Assembly: GCA_948470255.1 (NCBI GenBank)
Contig: CAOKOS010000013.1
Span: 1 to 55,379, forward strand
DNA: 55,379 nucleotides
Source: an uncultured Lachnotalea sp.
GTDB taxonomy: Bacteria; Bacillota; Clostridia; Lachnospirales; Lachnospiraceae
Reading direction: 5' to 3'
The notes beneath the pieces were generated by a model. The model was not told the DNA's origin. It saw only the letters and a program-made list of their open reading frames with translations, and did no database searches. The position numbers and the translations under genes are program-made. Position 1 is the first letter of the stretch. Each line of letters starts with the position of its first letter. This document shows positions 1 to 7,214 of the stretch, piece by piece.

Positions 1-97
1 GCGGTCTATCTCTTGTTTTCGGTTGCTTGCTTCTTTACCGTACATGAGCATTATTTCAGAGAAAATTTTCTTTATTGAACCATATATATGCTCTGAG

Positions 98-143
98 TAC
101 CATCGGTTGGCAAGGGTACAGGCGCCCTGGCCAACTGATGGTA
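98..143. repeat. Long imperfect palindrome, copy 1 of a dispersed element
   Basis: Arms 98-116 and 125-143 are complementary over 19 positions (17 Watson-Crick pairs, one G-T, one mismatch) around an 8-nt loop. The arm CCATCGGTTGGCAAGG recurs with one change, inverted, at 34788-34803, and again in part at 40430-40446. There is no T-run, so it is not a standard terminator. It would fold strongly as RNA or as single-stranded DNA. Confidence 0.75.
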
Positions 144-147
144 TTGT

Positions 148-236
148 TTTACTTTATAGGAAATTGAGTCCTATGCGGCGATTGTACTTTGTGCGATCTT
201 TGTTCCTTTATAGGAAATTGCGACCTATAAAGTAAA
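148..236. repeat. Two related TATAGG hairpins in tandem
   Basis: The 15-mer CTTTATAGGAAATTG occurs at 152-166 and 206-220. Each copy starts a hairpin: ATAGGA/TCCTAT (156-174) and the perfect CTTTATAGG/CCTATAAAG (206-232). In addition TTTACTTTATAGG (148-160) is the exact reverse complement of 224-236, so the whole 89 bp is bounded by 13-bp inverted repeats. It looks like a small non-coding repeat unit or the remnant of a mobile element end, with no transposase nearby. Confidence 0.65.
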
Positions 237-320
237 AACCCTCCTTAGGATTCTTTGTTCTGATTGTATACAGAGAACGGAAGAATGTCAATTTAGGCGA
301 AAACAGAAGTATAAAAAAAC

Positions 321-349
321 TTGATTGCAGAAACAATTCATACTATAAT
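321..349 (+). promoter_or_regulatory. Sigma-A promoter of rsmD-coaD operon
   Basis: TTGATT (321-326), a 17-bp spacer and a perfect TATAAT (344-349) lie 70 bases before the rsmD start. A GAGG ribosome-binding site at 405-408 follows. Confidence 0.75.
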
Positions 350-418
350 AGAAAATACGGGTTTATATTGGTTTCTAACAGTTAAAAAAATCAGGATCAG
401 AATTGAGGAAACGAAAGC

Positions 419-982
419 ATGAGAGTAATCGCGGGGACAGCCAGGAGGCTGCCGTTGAAAACACTGGAAGGGCCGGAAACCAGGCCGACAACAGACAGGA
501 TTAAAGAAACTCTTTTTAATATACTTCAGGCAGATGTGGGAGGAAGCCGTTTTTTAGATCTTTTTTCCGGAAGCGGGGCCATTGGGATTGAGGCATTAAG
601 CCGTGGAGCCAGGGAGTGCGTTTTTGTGGAAAAAAACAGGAAAGCAGTGGAATGTATCCGGGAAAACCTGGCTTTTACCAATCTCAAGGAAGCGGCGGAA
701 TTGATGGAATGTGATGTACTTACGGCAATCCGCAGACTGGATGAATCGGGGAGCGAGGTTTTTGATCTTATTTTCCTGGATCCGCCTTACAGACAGGGGC
801 TGGAAAAAGAAGTGATTCTTCATTTGGTACATTCCAGGCTTGTGGACGATATGACGACTATTGTTGTGGAGGCGGCGCTGGATACGGATTTTTCCTGGAT
901 AGAAGATACTATTTTTACTGTAATCCGTGAGAAAAAATACAAGACCAATAAGCATGTGTTTATTACCATGAAGGAATTGTAG
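419..982 (+). CDS. rsmD: 16S rRNA (guanine966-N2)-methyltransferase RsmD
   Basis: Rossmann-fold methyltransferase that uses S-adenosylmethionine to methylate G966 of 16S rRNA in the small subunit. The 187 residues match the family length. Visible features are the N-terminal GTARRLPL block, [16 protein letters not shown] (22-36), the SAM-binding motif [11 protein letters not shown] (47-56) and the catalytic DPPY motif (121-124). The ATG at 419 sits 10 nt after GAGG. It is followed after 13 nt by coaD, the same pairing as ylbH-ylbI in B. subtilis, so the two are co-transcribed from the promoter at 321-349. Identification is firm. Confidence 0.96.
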   Translation: MRVIAGTARRLPLKTLEGPETRPTTDRIKETLFNILQADVGGSRFLDLFSGSGAIGIEALSRGARECVFVEKNRKAVECIRENLAFTNLKEAAELMECDVLTAIRRLDESGSEVFDLIFLDPPYRQGLEKEVILHLVHSRLVDDMTTIVVEAALDTDFSWIEDTIFTVIREKKYKTNKHVFITMKEL

Positions 983-995
983 GGAGGGGCACTGT

Positions 996-1472
996 ATGAA
1001 AACAGCTGTATATCCGGGGAGCTTCGACCCGGTAACCCTCGGGCATCTGGATATCATTGAACGTTCTTCCAGAATTGTAGATGAGCTGGTGGTTGGTGTT
1101 CTCAATAACAGCTCAAAAAATCCGTTGTTTTCTATGGAAGAACGTGTTAATATGTTAAAGGAAGTGACTTCACATCTTTCCAATGTAAGAATTGAATCGT
1201 TTGACGGGCTGCTGGTGGACTTTGCCGTCAGATGTCATGCGAATGTGGTAGTCCGTGGTCTGCGCGCCATTACAGACTTTGAATATGAACTGCAGATGTC
1301 CCAGACAAACAGGATTATGTGTCCGAAACTGGATACCATCTTCCTGACCACCGATTTAAAATATGCTTATTTAAGTTCCAGCATTGTCCGTGAAATGGCA
1401 CATTATGGCGGGGATATTTCTGCTTTTGTTCCGGCCGCCATTATAGAGCGGGTGCTTGAGAAATTTATATAA
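996..1472 (+). CDS. coaD: Phosphopantetheine adenylyltransferase
   Basis: Catalyses the penultimate step of coenzyme A synthesis, joining ATP and 4'-phosphopantetheine to give dephospho-CoA. The nucleotidyltransferase signature is clear: GSFDP (8-12), TLGH with H17, and the SSSIVRE loop near the C-terminus. The length of 158 residues is typical of the hexameric bacterial enzyme. A GGGAGGGG ribosome-binding site precedes ATG 996. It lies between rsmD and a coiled-coil gene that follows after 26 nt, and is probably one operon with both. Confidence 0.97.
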   Translation: MKTAVYPGSFDPVTLGHLDIIERSSRIVDELVVGVLNNSSKNPLFSMEERVNMLKEVTSHLSNVRIESFDGLLVDFAVRCHANVVVRGLRAITDFEYELQMSQTNRIMCPKLDTIFLTTDLKYAYLSSSIVREMAHYGGDISAFVPAAIIERVLEKFI

Positions 1473-1498
1473 GAAAACTCGTTTGGAGGAGCTGAAAG

Positions 1499-2260
1499 AT
1501 GAGCAGGATTGAACAGTTGATAAGTGAAATTGAAGAATACATAGACGGCTGTAAACCTCAGGCATTTACCAATAGTAAAAAGATCATTGTGGATAAAGAC
1601 GAGATGGAGGAACTGCTGGTGGAGCTTCGTCTGCGGACTCCGGATGAAATAAAAAAATACCAAAAGATTATCAGCAATAAAGAAGCCATCATAAGTTCTG
1701 CCCAGGAAGAAGCTGACGGGATCTTGGGAAGAGCACGGGCAGAGGCGGAAAAGCTGCTTTCTGATGCAAAAGAAACGGCAGAGCAGACCTTATCTGAGGC
1801 AGAAAAAAGCAAGGAAGAGATGCTTAGTGACCATGAGATCATTCAGCAGGCATATCAGCAGGCCAGCGATCTCATGGAACAGACAAATGCCCAGGCGCAG
1901 CAGCTGGCGGAACAGGCCAGCGCCCAGGCCCAGCAAATGGTAGAGCAGGCCAGCGCCCAGGCTCAGCAGCTGGTCAACGATGCAGTCAGTGATTCGGATA
2001 ATATCCGAGAGGGGGCTATCCGCTATACGGATAACATGCTAAAAAGCCTCCAGTCTATTATCAGTTATACCATAGAGCAAACAGAAGGAAAATATGTGAC
2101 GATGTTGGAAACACTTCGGTCTTCTTACGAAACGGTAAGCGGAAACCGCAGCGAGCTTCAGGTGCCGGCGGCCCAGGGTGTACAGGATACCCAGACGACG
2201 GAGCCGGAAGCCCAGAAAGAGAAAAGCAGCGGCGGTTTGAATGCAGATATGCTTGGATGA
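1499..2260 (+). CDS. Coiled-coil cytoplasmic protein with hendecad repeats
   Basis: A 253-residue soluble, highly charged, Ala/Gln/Glu-rich protein with no signal peptide or membrane segment. Residues about 60-175 are continuous coiled coil. Three 11-residue units (EQTNAQAQQLA, EQASAQAQQMV, EQASAQAQQLV; 127-159) give the hendecad periodicity of stalk-like or membrane-surface coiled coils. Related clostridial proteins are often labelled ATPase or V-type ATPase subunit on weak coiled-coil similarity; I see no nucleotide-binding motif. The N-terminal part could recall DivIVA-like proteins but I cannot show it. The start ATG 1499 follows GGAGGAG. It is the last gene before the terminator at 2272-2306. 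Function unknown. Confidence 0.8.
   Translation: MSRIEQLISEIEEYIDGCKPQAFTNSKKIIVDKDEMEELLVELRLRTPDEIKKYQKIISNKEAIISSAQEEADGILGRARAEAEKLLSDAKETAEQTLSEAEKSKEEMLSDHEIIQQAYQQASDLMEQTNAQAQQLAEQASAQAQQMVEQASAQAQQLVNDAVSDSDNIREGAIRYTDNMLKSLQSIISYTIEQTEGKYVTMLETLRSSYETVSGNRSELQVPAAQGVQDTQTTEPEAQKEKSSGGLNADMLG
1877..1975 (+). repeat. Three in-frame 33-bp repeats
   Basis: Three tandem copies of a 33-bp unit encode the hendecad coiled-coil repeats. The last two are nearly identical in DNA (GAGCAGGCCAGCGCCCAGGC type), so the copy number may vary between strains. Confidence 0.8.
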
Positions 2261-2271
2261 GAAAAATCAGG

Positions 2272-2306
2272 CGGAGATGCCAGAGGGGCATCTCCGTTTT
2301 CTTTTT
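2272..2306 (+). terminator. Rho-independent terminator, probably bidirectional
   Basis: The perfect stem CGGAGATGCC/GGCATCTCCG (2272-2281, 2287-2296) with a 5-nt loop is followed by TTTTCTTTTT. It ends the rsmD operon. On the other strand the same stem is followed by CTGATTTTT, so it can also serve ylbJ, which ends at 2319. Confidence 0.9.
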
Positions 2307-2318
2307 GATGTACAGAAT

Positions 2319-3203
2319 TCAGAAGAAGAAAGCGAGCAGCATGACCAGTCCGAAGGTTATAATTGCCTGGGCAAGTTTCAAGAAAAAATAGCGGCGGCCG
2401 GAAAAAGGGGTAGCCCTCAATACGCTGGCAGTCTGTGCGACACCGGATAGTCCCCCGAAAGCGGCAAAAGAAAAACAAAGGGCGATAGTGAGAGGGGAAG
2501 GCAGGCATGACTGGACAGTAAATGCAATACCGGAAGTCATTTCAAAAAAACCGGGTATCAGGGAGGACAGAAAAGGGTTCCTGATCCAGGAACGGAAAAA
2601 ATAGGACAGCATGGTGAAAAGCATCAGATATCCGCCGATTTTGGCGACAATGAGGAATCCGTCCATCATAGCTGTTTCAAAATTCAAGAAAATTTGGAGC
2701 GGTTTATTTTCTTTTGTGGGAATGGCGGAAACCCTGCGGGCGACTTTTCCTTCCCGGATTCTGAAAGGCAACCAAAAAAGGACAGGGGGAAGATAGAGAG
2801 CTGCCAAAAAAGGGAGCGCTTCTGTGAGAGAAAGCCTGAGCATCCCAAAGCAGAGAAAACCTGTTAAAAACATAGGGCTTGGCATACAGCAAAGGAGCAG
2901 GAGTCTTGTTCCTTCTTTTTCGGTGATCCCTCCGCTTTTCCATAAATCAGCAACTGTTTTGGCTCCCATGGGATAACCACAGAACCATCCTGTCACCAGG
3001 GTCAGTGGAGCCGGAGGCAGATGATATACCAGTTCACTGGAAATCAAGTAGCTGGAAAGAATCATACATGGAAGAAGTGTAGGCAGGACTGTGCAATACC
3101 AGAGGGACAGACCGGCAGCGGCGCCTGCCACAGCCTTTGAGGGCTGAAGGATACAAAGTAAGAAAAGACAAAGAGTACAAAAGGGAAACAGAAGCTTTTT
3201 CAT
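2319..3203 (-). CDS. ylbJ: Sporulation integral membrane protein YlbJ
   Basis: A 294-residue polytopic membrane protein of the nucleoside-recognition (Gate) domain family, seen as about eight hydrophobic segments with the conserved GWFCGYPMGAKTVADL stretch (about 71-86). In B. subtilis ylbJ is a mother-cell gene needed for normal spore maturation and lies next to coaD (ylbI), as here. It is somewhat shorter than B. subtilis YlbJ. The start ATG at 3203 follows an AGAGGA ribosome-binding site. A sigma-E-like promoter is visible just upstream (3231-3260), consistent with mother-cell expression. The gene is turned against its neighbours. Confidence 0.88.
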   Translation of the reverse strand: MKKLLFPFCTLCLFLLCILQPSKAVAGAAAGLSLWYCTVLPTLLPCMILSSYLISSELVYHLPPAPLTLVTGWFCGYPMGAKTVADLWKSGGITEKEGTRLLLLCCMPSPMFLTGFLCFGMLRLSLTEALPFLAALYLPPVLFWLPFRIREGKVARRVSAIPTKENKPLQIFLNFETAMMDGFLIVAKIGGYLMLFTMLSYFFRSWIRNPFLSSLIPGFFEMTSGIAFTVQSCLPSPLTIALCFSFAAFGGLSGVAQTASVLRATPFSGRRYFFLKLAQAIITFGLVMLLAFFF

Positions 3204-3230
3204 GGAAATCCTCTGTCCATTGTTTTTTTA

Positions 3231-3260
3231 AGTGTATGAAGAAGTGGGAAAAGGTATACC
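3231..3260 (-). promoter_or_regulatory. Sigma-E-like promoter of ylbJ
   Basis: On the minus strand, GGTATACC (3260-3253), 14 bp, then CATACACT (3238-3231). The -10 agrees with the sigma-E consensus CATACAMT. It lies 28 bases before the ylbJ start. Confidence 0.6.
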
Positions 3261-3364
3261 TCCAGGTGGTCAGGCAGAAAGATAAATGTGTCTGAATTTA
3301 CTGCCAGGTACTAAATAGAAAAAAAAGTGCATATTGGTTTATAAAAATGGAACCGGAGTGTGCC

Positions 3365-4237
3365 ATGAAGAAACGTGACAGTCTGGTATTTTCCTGTGGG
3401 GCAGTGATATTTCTCGGGATTTTGTTGGTTGTGATGCTGCATTATTTGCTGGGTAATCCTTTTTATTATCAGCTTGGAGAATACACAATGGAAGAAGAGG
3501 GGTTTCGCGCCATGGCTTTCGGGGATAAAAATCTGGAGGCCCTTTCTGCCATGTCACGGGAGCATGGAATTCCTTTTGGTGAAGCGATTTGTGCATTTAT
3601 GGTGGAGGAAGAATATGATTTGACAGAAAAAAATCCAAAGCAGCTCACTTTCCAGAAGTGGAATGATTTGAAAGAAGCTATGACAGAACAGAAACCGGTG
3701 GAATTTGCCAAGCTTTCAAGCGCTTATGAAACGGTTTTGGCTGATGCTGTTTATTTCCCTATTCCGCAGGGAGACAGTGTGGAGTCAGAAAATTACGCTT
3801 ATGAAAATTCCTGGGGGGCAGAACGGACATATGGCGGGGAGCGGAGCCATGAAGGGACGGATCTCATGGGCGGGGAAAATGAAAGCGGTTTTTTTCCGGT
3901 GGTCAGTGTCAGTGACGGGGTAGTAGAGCATGTGGGATGGCTGGAACTTGGCGGCTGGCGCATAGGCATCCGTGCCCCTGGCGGAGCATATTTTTATTAT
4001 GCCCATTTAAGCGGCTATGACCATGAATTTGCAGTGGGGGAAAAAGTCTGTGCCGGGGAGCTTTTAGGTTTTATGGGAGACTCCGGGTACAGTAAAGTGC
4101 CTGGTACCGTGGGGAATTTTGCGGTACATTTGCATTTTGGAATTTATATACGGACAGATCATTATGAGGAGTTATCGGTGAACCCTTATTGGATTCTCCG
4201 GTTTCTGGAAAACAAAAAAGTAAAATATGCGTATTAA
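3365..4237 (+). CDS. Membrane-anchored M23 family metallopeptidase
   Basis: A 290-residue LytM-type zinc endopeptidase expected to cut peptidoglycan cross-bridges outside the membrane. One N-terminal transmembrane segment (about 8-30) is an uncleaved anchor or signal. A linker of about 120 residues precedes the peptidase domain (about 150-285). Zinc and catalytic residues appear intact: H162 and D166 in HEGTD, H214 in YAHL, and H255/H257 in HLH. I chose ATG 3365 because GGAG lies 7 nt before it; the upstream ATG 3347 has no ribosome-binding site. Single-gene unit after the divergent ylbJ. M23 proteins of this layout include sporulation types such as SpoIIQ, but those usually lack an active site, so a general cell-wall role is as likely. 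Confidence 0.88.
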   Translation: MKKRDSLVFSCGAVIFLGILLVVMLHYLLGNPFYYQLGEYTMEEEGFRAMAFGDKNLEALSAMSREHGIPFGEAICAFMVEEEYDLTEKNPKQLTFQKWNDLKEAMTEQKPVEFAKLSSAYETVLADAVYFPIPQGDSVESENYAYENSWGAERTYGGERSHEGTDLMGGENESGFFPVVSVSDGVVEHVGWLELGGWRIGIRAPGGAYFYYAHLSGYDHEFAVGEKVCAGELLGFMGDSGYSKVPGTVGNFAVHLHFGIYIRTDHYEELSVNPYWILRFLENKKVKYAY

Positions 4238-4258
4238 TTTCCTATTTGTGAAGAAATA

Positions 4259-4267
4259 TGATATACT
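4259..4267 (+). promoter_or_regulatory. Extended -10 promoter of the alarmone synthetase
   Basis: TGATATACT carries the TG extension and TATACT (4262-4267), 39 bases before the start. No good -35 box is present, as expected for an extended -10 promoter. Confidence 0.5.
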
Positions 4268-4305
4268 CGAATAGGGAGTGATTTTGCAGCACAGGAGTGA
4301 GAAAT

Positions 4306-5127
4306 ATGAGAATTGAATTATGGCGGGAAACTCTCGCCCCTTACCATCTGGCGGTTCAGGAGCTGGTGGTTAAATTTAATCATATCATTAAAGAGTGCCG
4401 GGAGTCCGGCAATTATTCCCCCATTGAGGCAGTCAACGGAAGAGTAAAACGGATATCCAGCATTTTGGAGAAGGCCCAAAGAAAAGGAATCCCATTGGAT
4501 AAGTTTACAGAGCAGATGGACGATATTGCCGGAATCCGGATTATCTGCCAGTTTGTTGAAGATATTGATACGGTAGTACGGCTGATCCGAAGCCGGCGGG
4601 ATATGGAAGTCGTCAGCGAGAGGGATTATATCAATCACACAAAGGAAAGCGGTTACCGCAGTTACCATATCAATGTACTTTATGAAGTCTTTACCATGAG
4701 TGGGAGCCATAAAATACAGGTGGAGATACAAATCCGTACCATGGCCATGAATTTTTGGGCGACCATTGAACACTCTCTCCGTTACAAATATAAAGAAGAG
4801 CTTCCAGAGCTTTTGGCGAAACGGCTTTCTACAGCAGCAGAAGCTGTCCTTGCCTTAGACTGCGAAATGTCAGCCATCAGAGATGAAATTGTGGATGCCC
4901 AGAGGCTTTTTCAGGAGAAGGCGGCGGTGGTGGCAGATATCCTCAATAACCTTCAGAACCTTTATAGTGGAGAGGCCGGTTATGAGGAGGCCATGCTCAA
5001 CATTCAAAATGAATTTTATGAAGTTTACTATAACGGTTCTTTGGAAGAGCTGGAAGACTTCGGGCGGAGGCTGGATAAGCTGGCTGCCGTCCGAAAAGTT
5101 CAGGGGTTGCATACATTTACAGAATAA
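4306..5127 (+). CDS. Small alarmone synthetase (RelA/SpoT synthetase domain)
   Basis: Transfers pyrophosphate from ATP to GDP or GTP to make (p)ppGpp, without a hydrolase or ACT/TGS region. Synthetase motifs are clear: DDIAGIRIICQF, SGYRSYH (substrate loop) and EIQIRTMAMNFWATIEH. The RelQ/RelP type in B. subtilis is about 210 residues; this one has 273, with an extra acidic C-terminal helix region that could serve oligomerisation or regulation. Two starts are possible: GTG 4297 and ATG 4306. I prefer 4306, which lies 8 nt after AGGAG. The next gene starts 14 nt after the stop, so the two may be co-transcribed. Confidence 0.92.
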   Translation: MRIELWRETLAPYHLAVQELVVKFNHIIKECRESGNYSPIEAVNGRVKRISSILEKAQRKGIPLDKFTEQMDDIAGIRIICQFVEDIDTVVRLIRSRRDMEVVSERDYINHTKESGYRSYHINVLYEVFTMSGSHKIQVEIQIRTMAMNFWATIEHSLRYKYKEELPELLAKRLSTAAEAVLALDCEMSAIRDEIVDAQRLFQEKAAVVADILNNLQNLYSGEAGYEEAMLNIQNEFYEVYYNGSLEELEDFGRRLDKLAAVRKVQGLHTFTE

Positions 5128-5141
5128 AAGCGGAGAGAAAC

Positions 5142-6533
5142 ATGGAACTGCCTGCACGTTACCTGGAAGTTATGGAAAACTTTCTGGGACAAGAAGACTA
5201 CGAAAATTACAAAAGGTGTATGAAAGAAAAAGGGGTTCGCGGTCTAAGGCTCAACCCGCTTAAAGTGCTGCCTGAGAGACGGGCAGCAGTTTTACATGCT
5301 ATTTTTGGGGAAGAACTGGAAGCAGTGCCTTGGTCACAGAAAGATGGATATTATTATGGAGGGCAGGAACTTCCTGCAAAACATCCATATTATTATGGGG
5401 GACTTTATTATTTGCAGGAACCCAGCGCCATGGCGCCGGGGGCTTTGCTCCCCATAGAGCCGGGGAATAAAGTGCTGGATCTTTGTGCCGCGCCAGGTGG
5501 AAAAAGCACTCAGATCGGAGGAAGGCTTGATGGAAAGGGTTTTTTATTATCCAATGATATCAGCGCTTCCAGGGCGAAAGGACTTTTGAAAAACCTGGAA
5601 CTTTTCGGTATTGGAAACTGCCTTGTATCCAGCGAAGAGCCGGAACGGCTGGCAGACTGTTTTCCAGAATATTTTGACCGGGTTTTAGTAGATGCGCCCT
5701 GCTCCGGGGAAGGCATGTTTCGCAGAGAGCCTTCCATGGCCGCCGAATGGAACAGGAGGGGGCCGGAATATTACGCGCCCATTCAGAGGAAGCTGCTTCA
5801 TCTGGCCTGGCAGATGTTGAAGCCCGGCGGGTATTTACTGTATTCTACTTGTACTTTTTCTGAAATGGAAGACGAGGAAAACGTCTCCTGGCTGCTACAA
5901 GAAACCTCTGGCGCAGAACAAGTTGTTTTAAAGGCTGATTATGGTTTTACTGTGGGAAGGGATGAAGCTTCTGCCCGGCTGTTTCCCTGGAAAGTCAAGG
6001 GAGAAGGGCATTTTGCAGCTTTATTCCGAAAGAAGGGGACAGGGGATTTCCTTTCTTTTGAAAGTGGAGAGATCAAAGAACGGCAAAGGAATAACCAGGC
6101 TTTTTTAAAGAAGTACGCGGCCTTTGCCTGGTTCCGTGAAAAAATCAAGGCGCCTTTGGAAGAACGGGGGTTTTACTGGGAACGGCAGGGAGAGCTTTAC
6201 CTCCTCCCTCTTTCTCCCGGGACGCTTCCGCCCCTTAGGTTTCTGCGGACGGGGCTTCACCTTGGGACTGTGAAAAAAGAGCGGTTTGAGCCGTCCCAGG
6301 CCCTTGCCATGTACCTGAAAAAAGAAGAGTTTTCTGCTACCGTGGATTTTTCTTCCGCGGATGTCCGGACGGTTAAATATTTGAAGGGAGAAACGGTGGA
6401 GGCAAAAGAGGAAGAGTGTACCGGCGAAAATGGGTGGTGCCTGGTCTGTACAGACGGCTGGCCGCTGGGGTTTGCCAAGAGAAACGGCGGGAGCCTGAAA
6501 AATAAGTATTATCCTGGATGGAGATGGAAATGA
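5142..6533 (+). CDS. rRNA (cytosine-C5)-methyltransferase, RsmF/NSUN-like
   Basis: A SAM-dependent RNA m5C methyltransferase, most likely acting on 16S rRNA. The 463-residue order is an N-terminal RNA-binding part, a methyltransferase core and a C-terminal PUA-like region as in RsmF/YebU. Motif I LDLCAAPGGKSTQ, motif IV VDAPCSGEGMFRR and motif VI STCTFS carry the two cysteines used for catalysis and release. ATG 5142 is preceded by a GGAGAG ribosome-binding site. Its stop overlaps the start of the HAD gene (ATGA). The exact target base cannot be read from sequence. Confidence 0.92.
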   Translation: MELPARYLEVMENFLGQEDYENYKRCMKEKGVRGLRLNPLKVLPERRAAVLHAIFGEELEAVPWSQKDGYYYGGQELPAKHPYYYGGLYYLQEPSAMAPGALLPIEPGNKVLDLCAAPGGKSTQIGGRLDGKGFLLSNDISASRAKGLLKNLELFGIGNCLVSSEEPERLADCFPEYFDRVLVDAPCSGEGMFRREPSMAAEWNRRGPEYYAPIQRKLLHLAWQMLKPGGYLLYSTCTFSEMEDEENVSWLLQETSGAEQVVLKADYGFTVGRDEASARLFPWKVKGEGHFAALFRKKGTGDFLSFESGEIKERQRNNQAFLKKYAAFAWFREKIKAPLEERGFYWERQGELYLLPLSPGTLPPLRFLRTGLHLGTVKKERFEPSQALAMYLKKEEFSATVDFSSADVRTVKYLKGETVEAKEEECTGENGWCLVCTDGWPLGFAKRNGGSLKNKYYPGWRWK

Positions 6534-7210
6534 TTGAGATACCAGAAAAGATAAAGATACCGAAAACCATAAAAACAGTGATTTTTGATTTAGACGGCAC
6601 GTTGGTGGATTCCATGGGCATGTGGAAGGATATTGACATTGCATTTCTGGGGATGTTCGGGCTCACGCTGCCTGATGGACTTCAGGAAGATATTGAAGGA
6701 AAAAGTTTTTCGGAAACAGCAGTTTATTTTAAAGAGCGGTTCCACATTCCCATGAGTCTTTCAGAGATTAAGGACTGCTGGAACGAGATGGCCATGTACC
6801 AGTATAGCCACGTGATACCTTTAAAGCCGGGAGTCCGGGAATTTCTGGATTATCTGAAGAAAAAAGGGATTTCCATGGGAATTGCCACCAGCAATTCCAG
6901 GGAGCTTGTCACCGCTGTGACAAAGGCTTTAGATATCTCCGGTTATTTTTCTGCCGTCACAGTGGGCTGTCAGGTGGAAAAGGGGAAACCGGCGCCGGAT
7001 GTATACTTATTTGCCGCCGGGCTTTTGGAGGCAAATCCTGAGGAATGTCTTGTTTTTGAGGACGTTCCAGCAGGGATTCTGGCCGGAAAACGGGCAGGAA
7101 TGACAGTATGGGCTGTGGAAGATGCGTATTCTGCGGGGATAAGGGCTGAAAAAGAGGCGCTTGCAGATGCGTTTATCAGTTCTTACAGGGAAATTGACCT
7201 TAGGGAATAA
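6530..7210 (+). CDS. HAD-family hydrolase, beta-phosphoglucomutase/phosphatase-like
   Basis: A 226-residue haloacid-dehalogenase phosphatase or phosphomutase with a C1 helical cap. Motif I is FDLDGTLVDS (nucleophile D20, acid/base D22), motif II the TSNS threonine/serine, motif III the lysine in KGKPAPDVY and motif IV VFEDVPAG. The substrate is not predictable; pgmB-like or general sugar-phosphate phosphatases are the closest types. ATG 6530 forms an ATGA overlap with the preceding stop and has GGAG 6 nt upstream; ATG 6518 is also in frame. It ends 4 nt before the YgiQ gene, so the three form an operon. Confidence 0.88.
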   Translation: MIEIPEKIKIPKTIKTVIFDLDGTLVDSMGMWKDIDIAFLGMFGLTLPDGLQEDIEGKSFSETAVYFKERFHIPMSLSEIKDCWNEMAMYQYSHVIPLKPGVREFLDYLKKKGISMGIATSNSRELVTAVTKALDISGYFSAVTVGCQVEKGKPAPDVYLFAAGLLEANPEECLVFEDVPAGILAGKRAGMTVWAVEDAYSAGIRAEKEALADAFISSYREIDLRE

Positions 7211-7214
7211 GTTA

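Larger units (their letters stand above)
1..418. other. Non-coding leader region with repeats
   Basis: No convincing gene lies here. The only open frame (23-235, 70 residues) has no ribosome-binding site, is of low complexity and runs straight through two hairpin repeats. The stretch holds a 19-bp-arm palindrome (98-143), a pair of TATAGG hairpins (148-236) and the rsmD promoter (321-349). The first 90 bases show nothing I recognise. Confidence 0.7.

Noticed and set aside
23..235. 70-residue frame at the left edge
   Set aside because: Runs through two repeat structures, lacks a ribosome-binding site and encodes repeated LYRKL segments from the DNA repeat.
1877..1975. CRISPR-like array
   Set aside because: The 33-bp repeats have no spacers and are in frame inside a coiled-coil gene.
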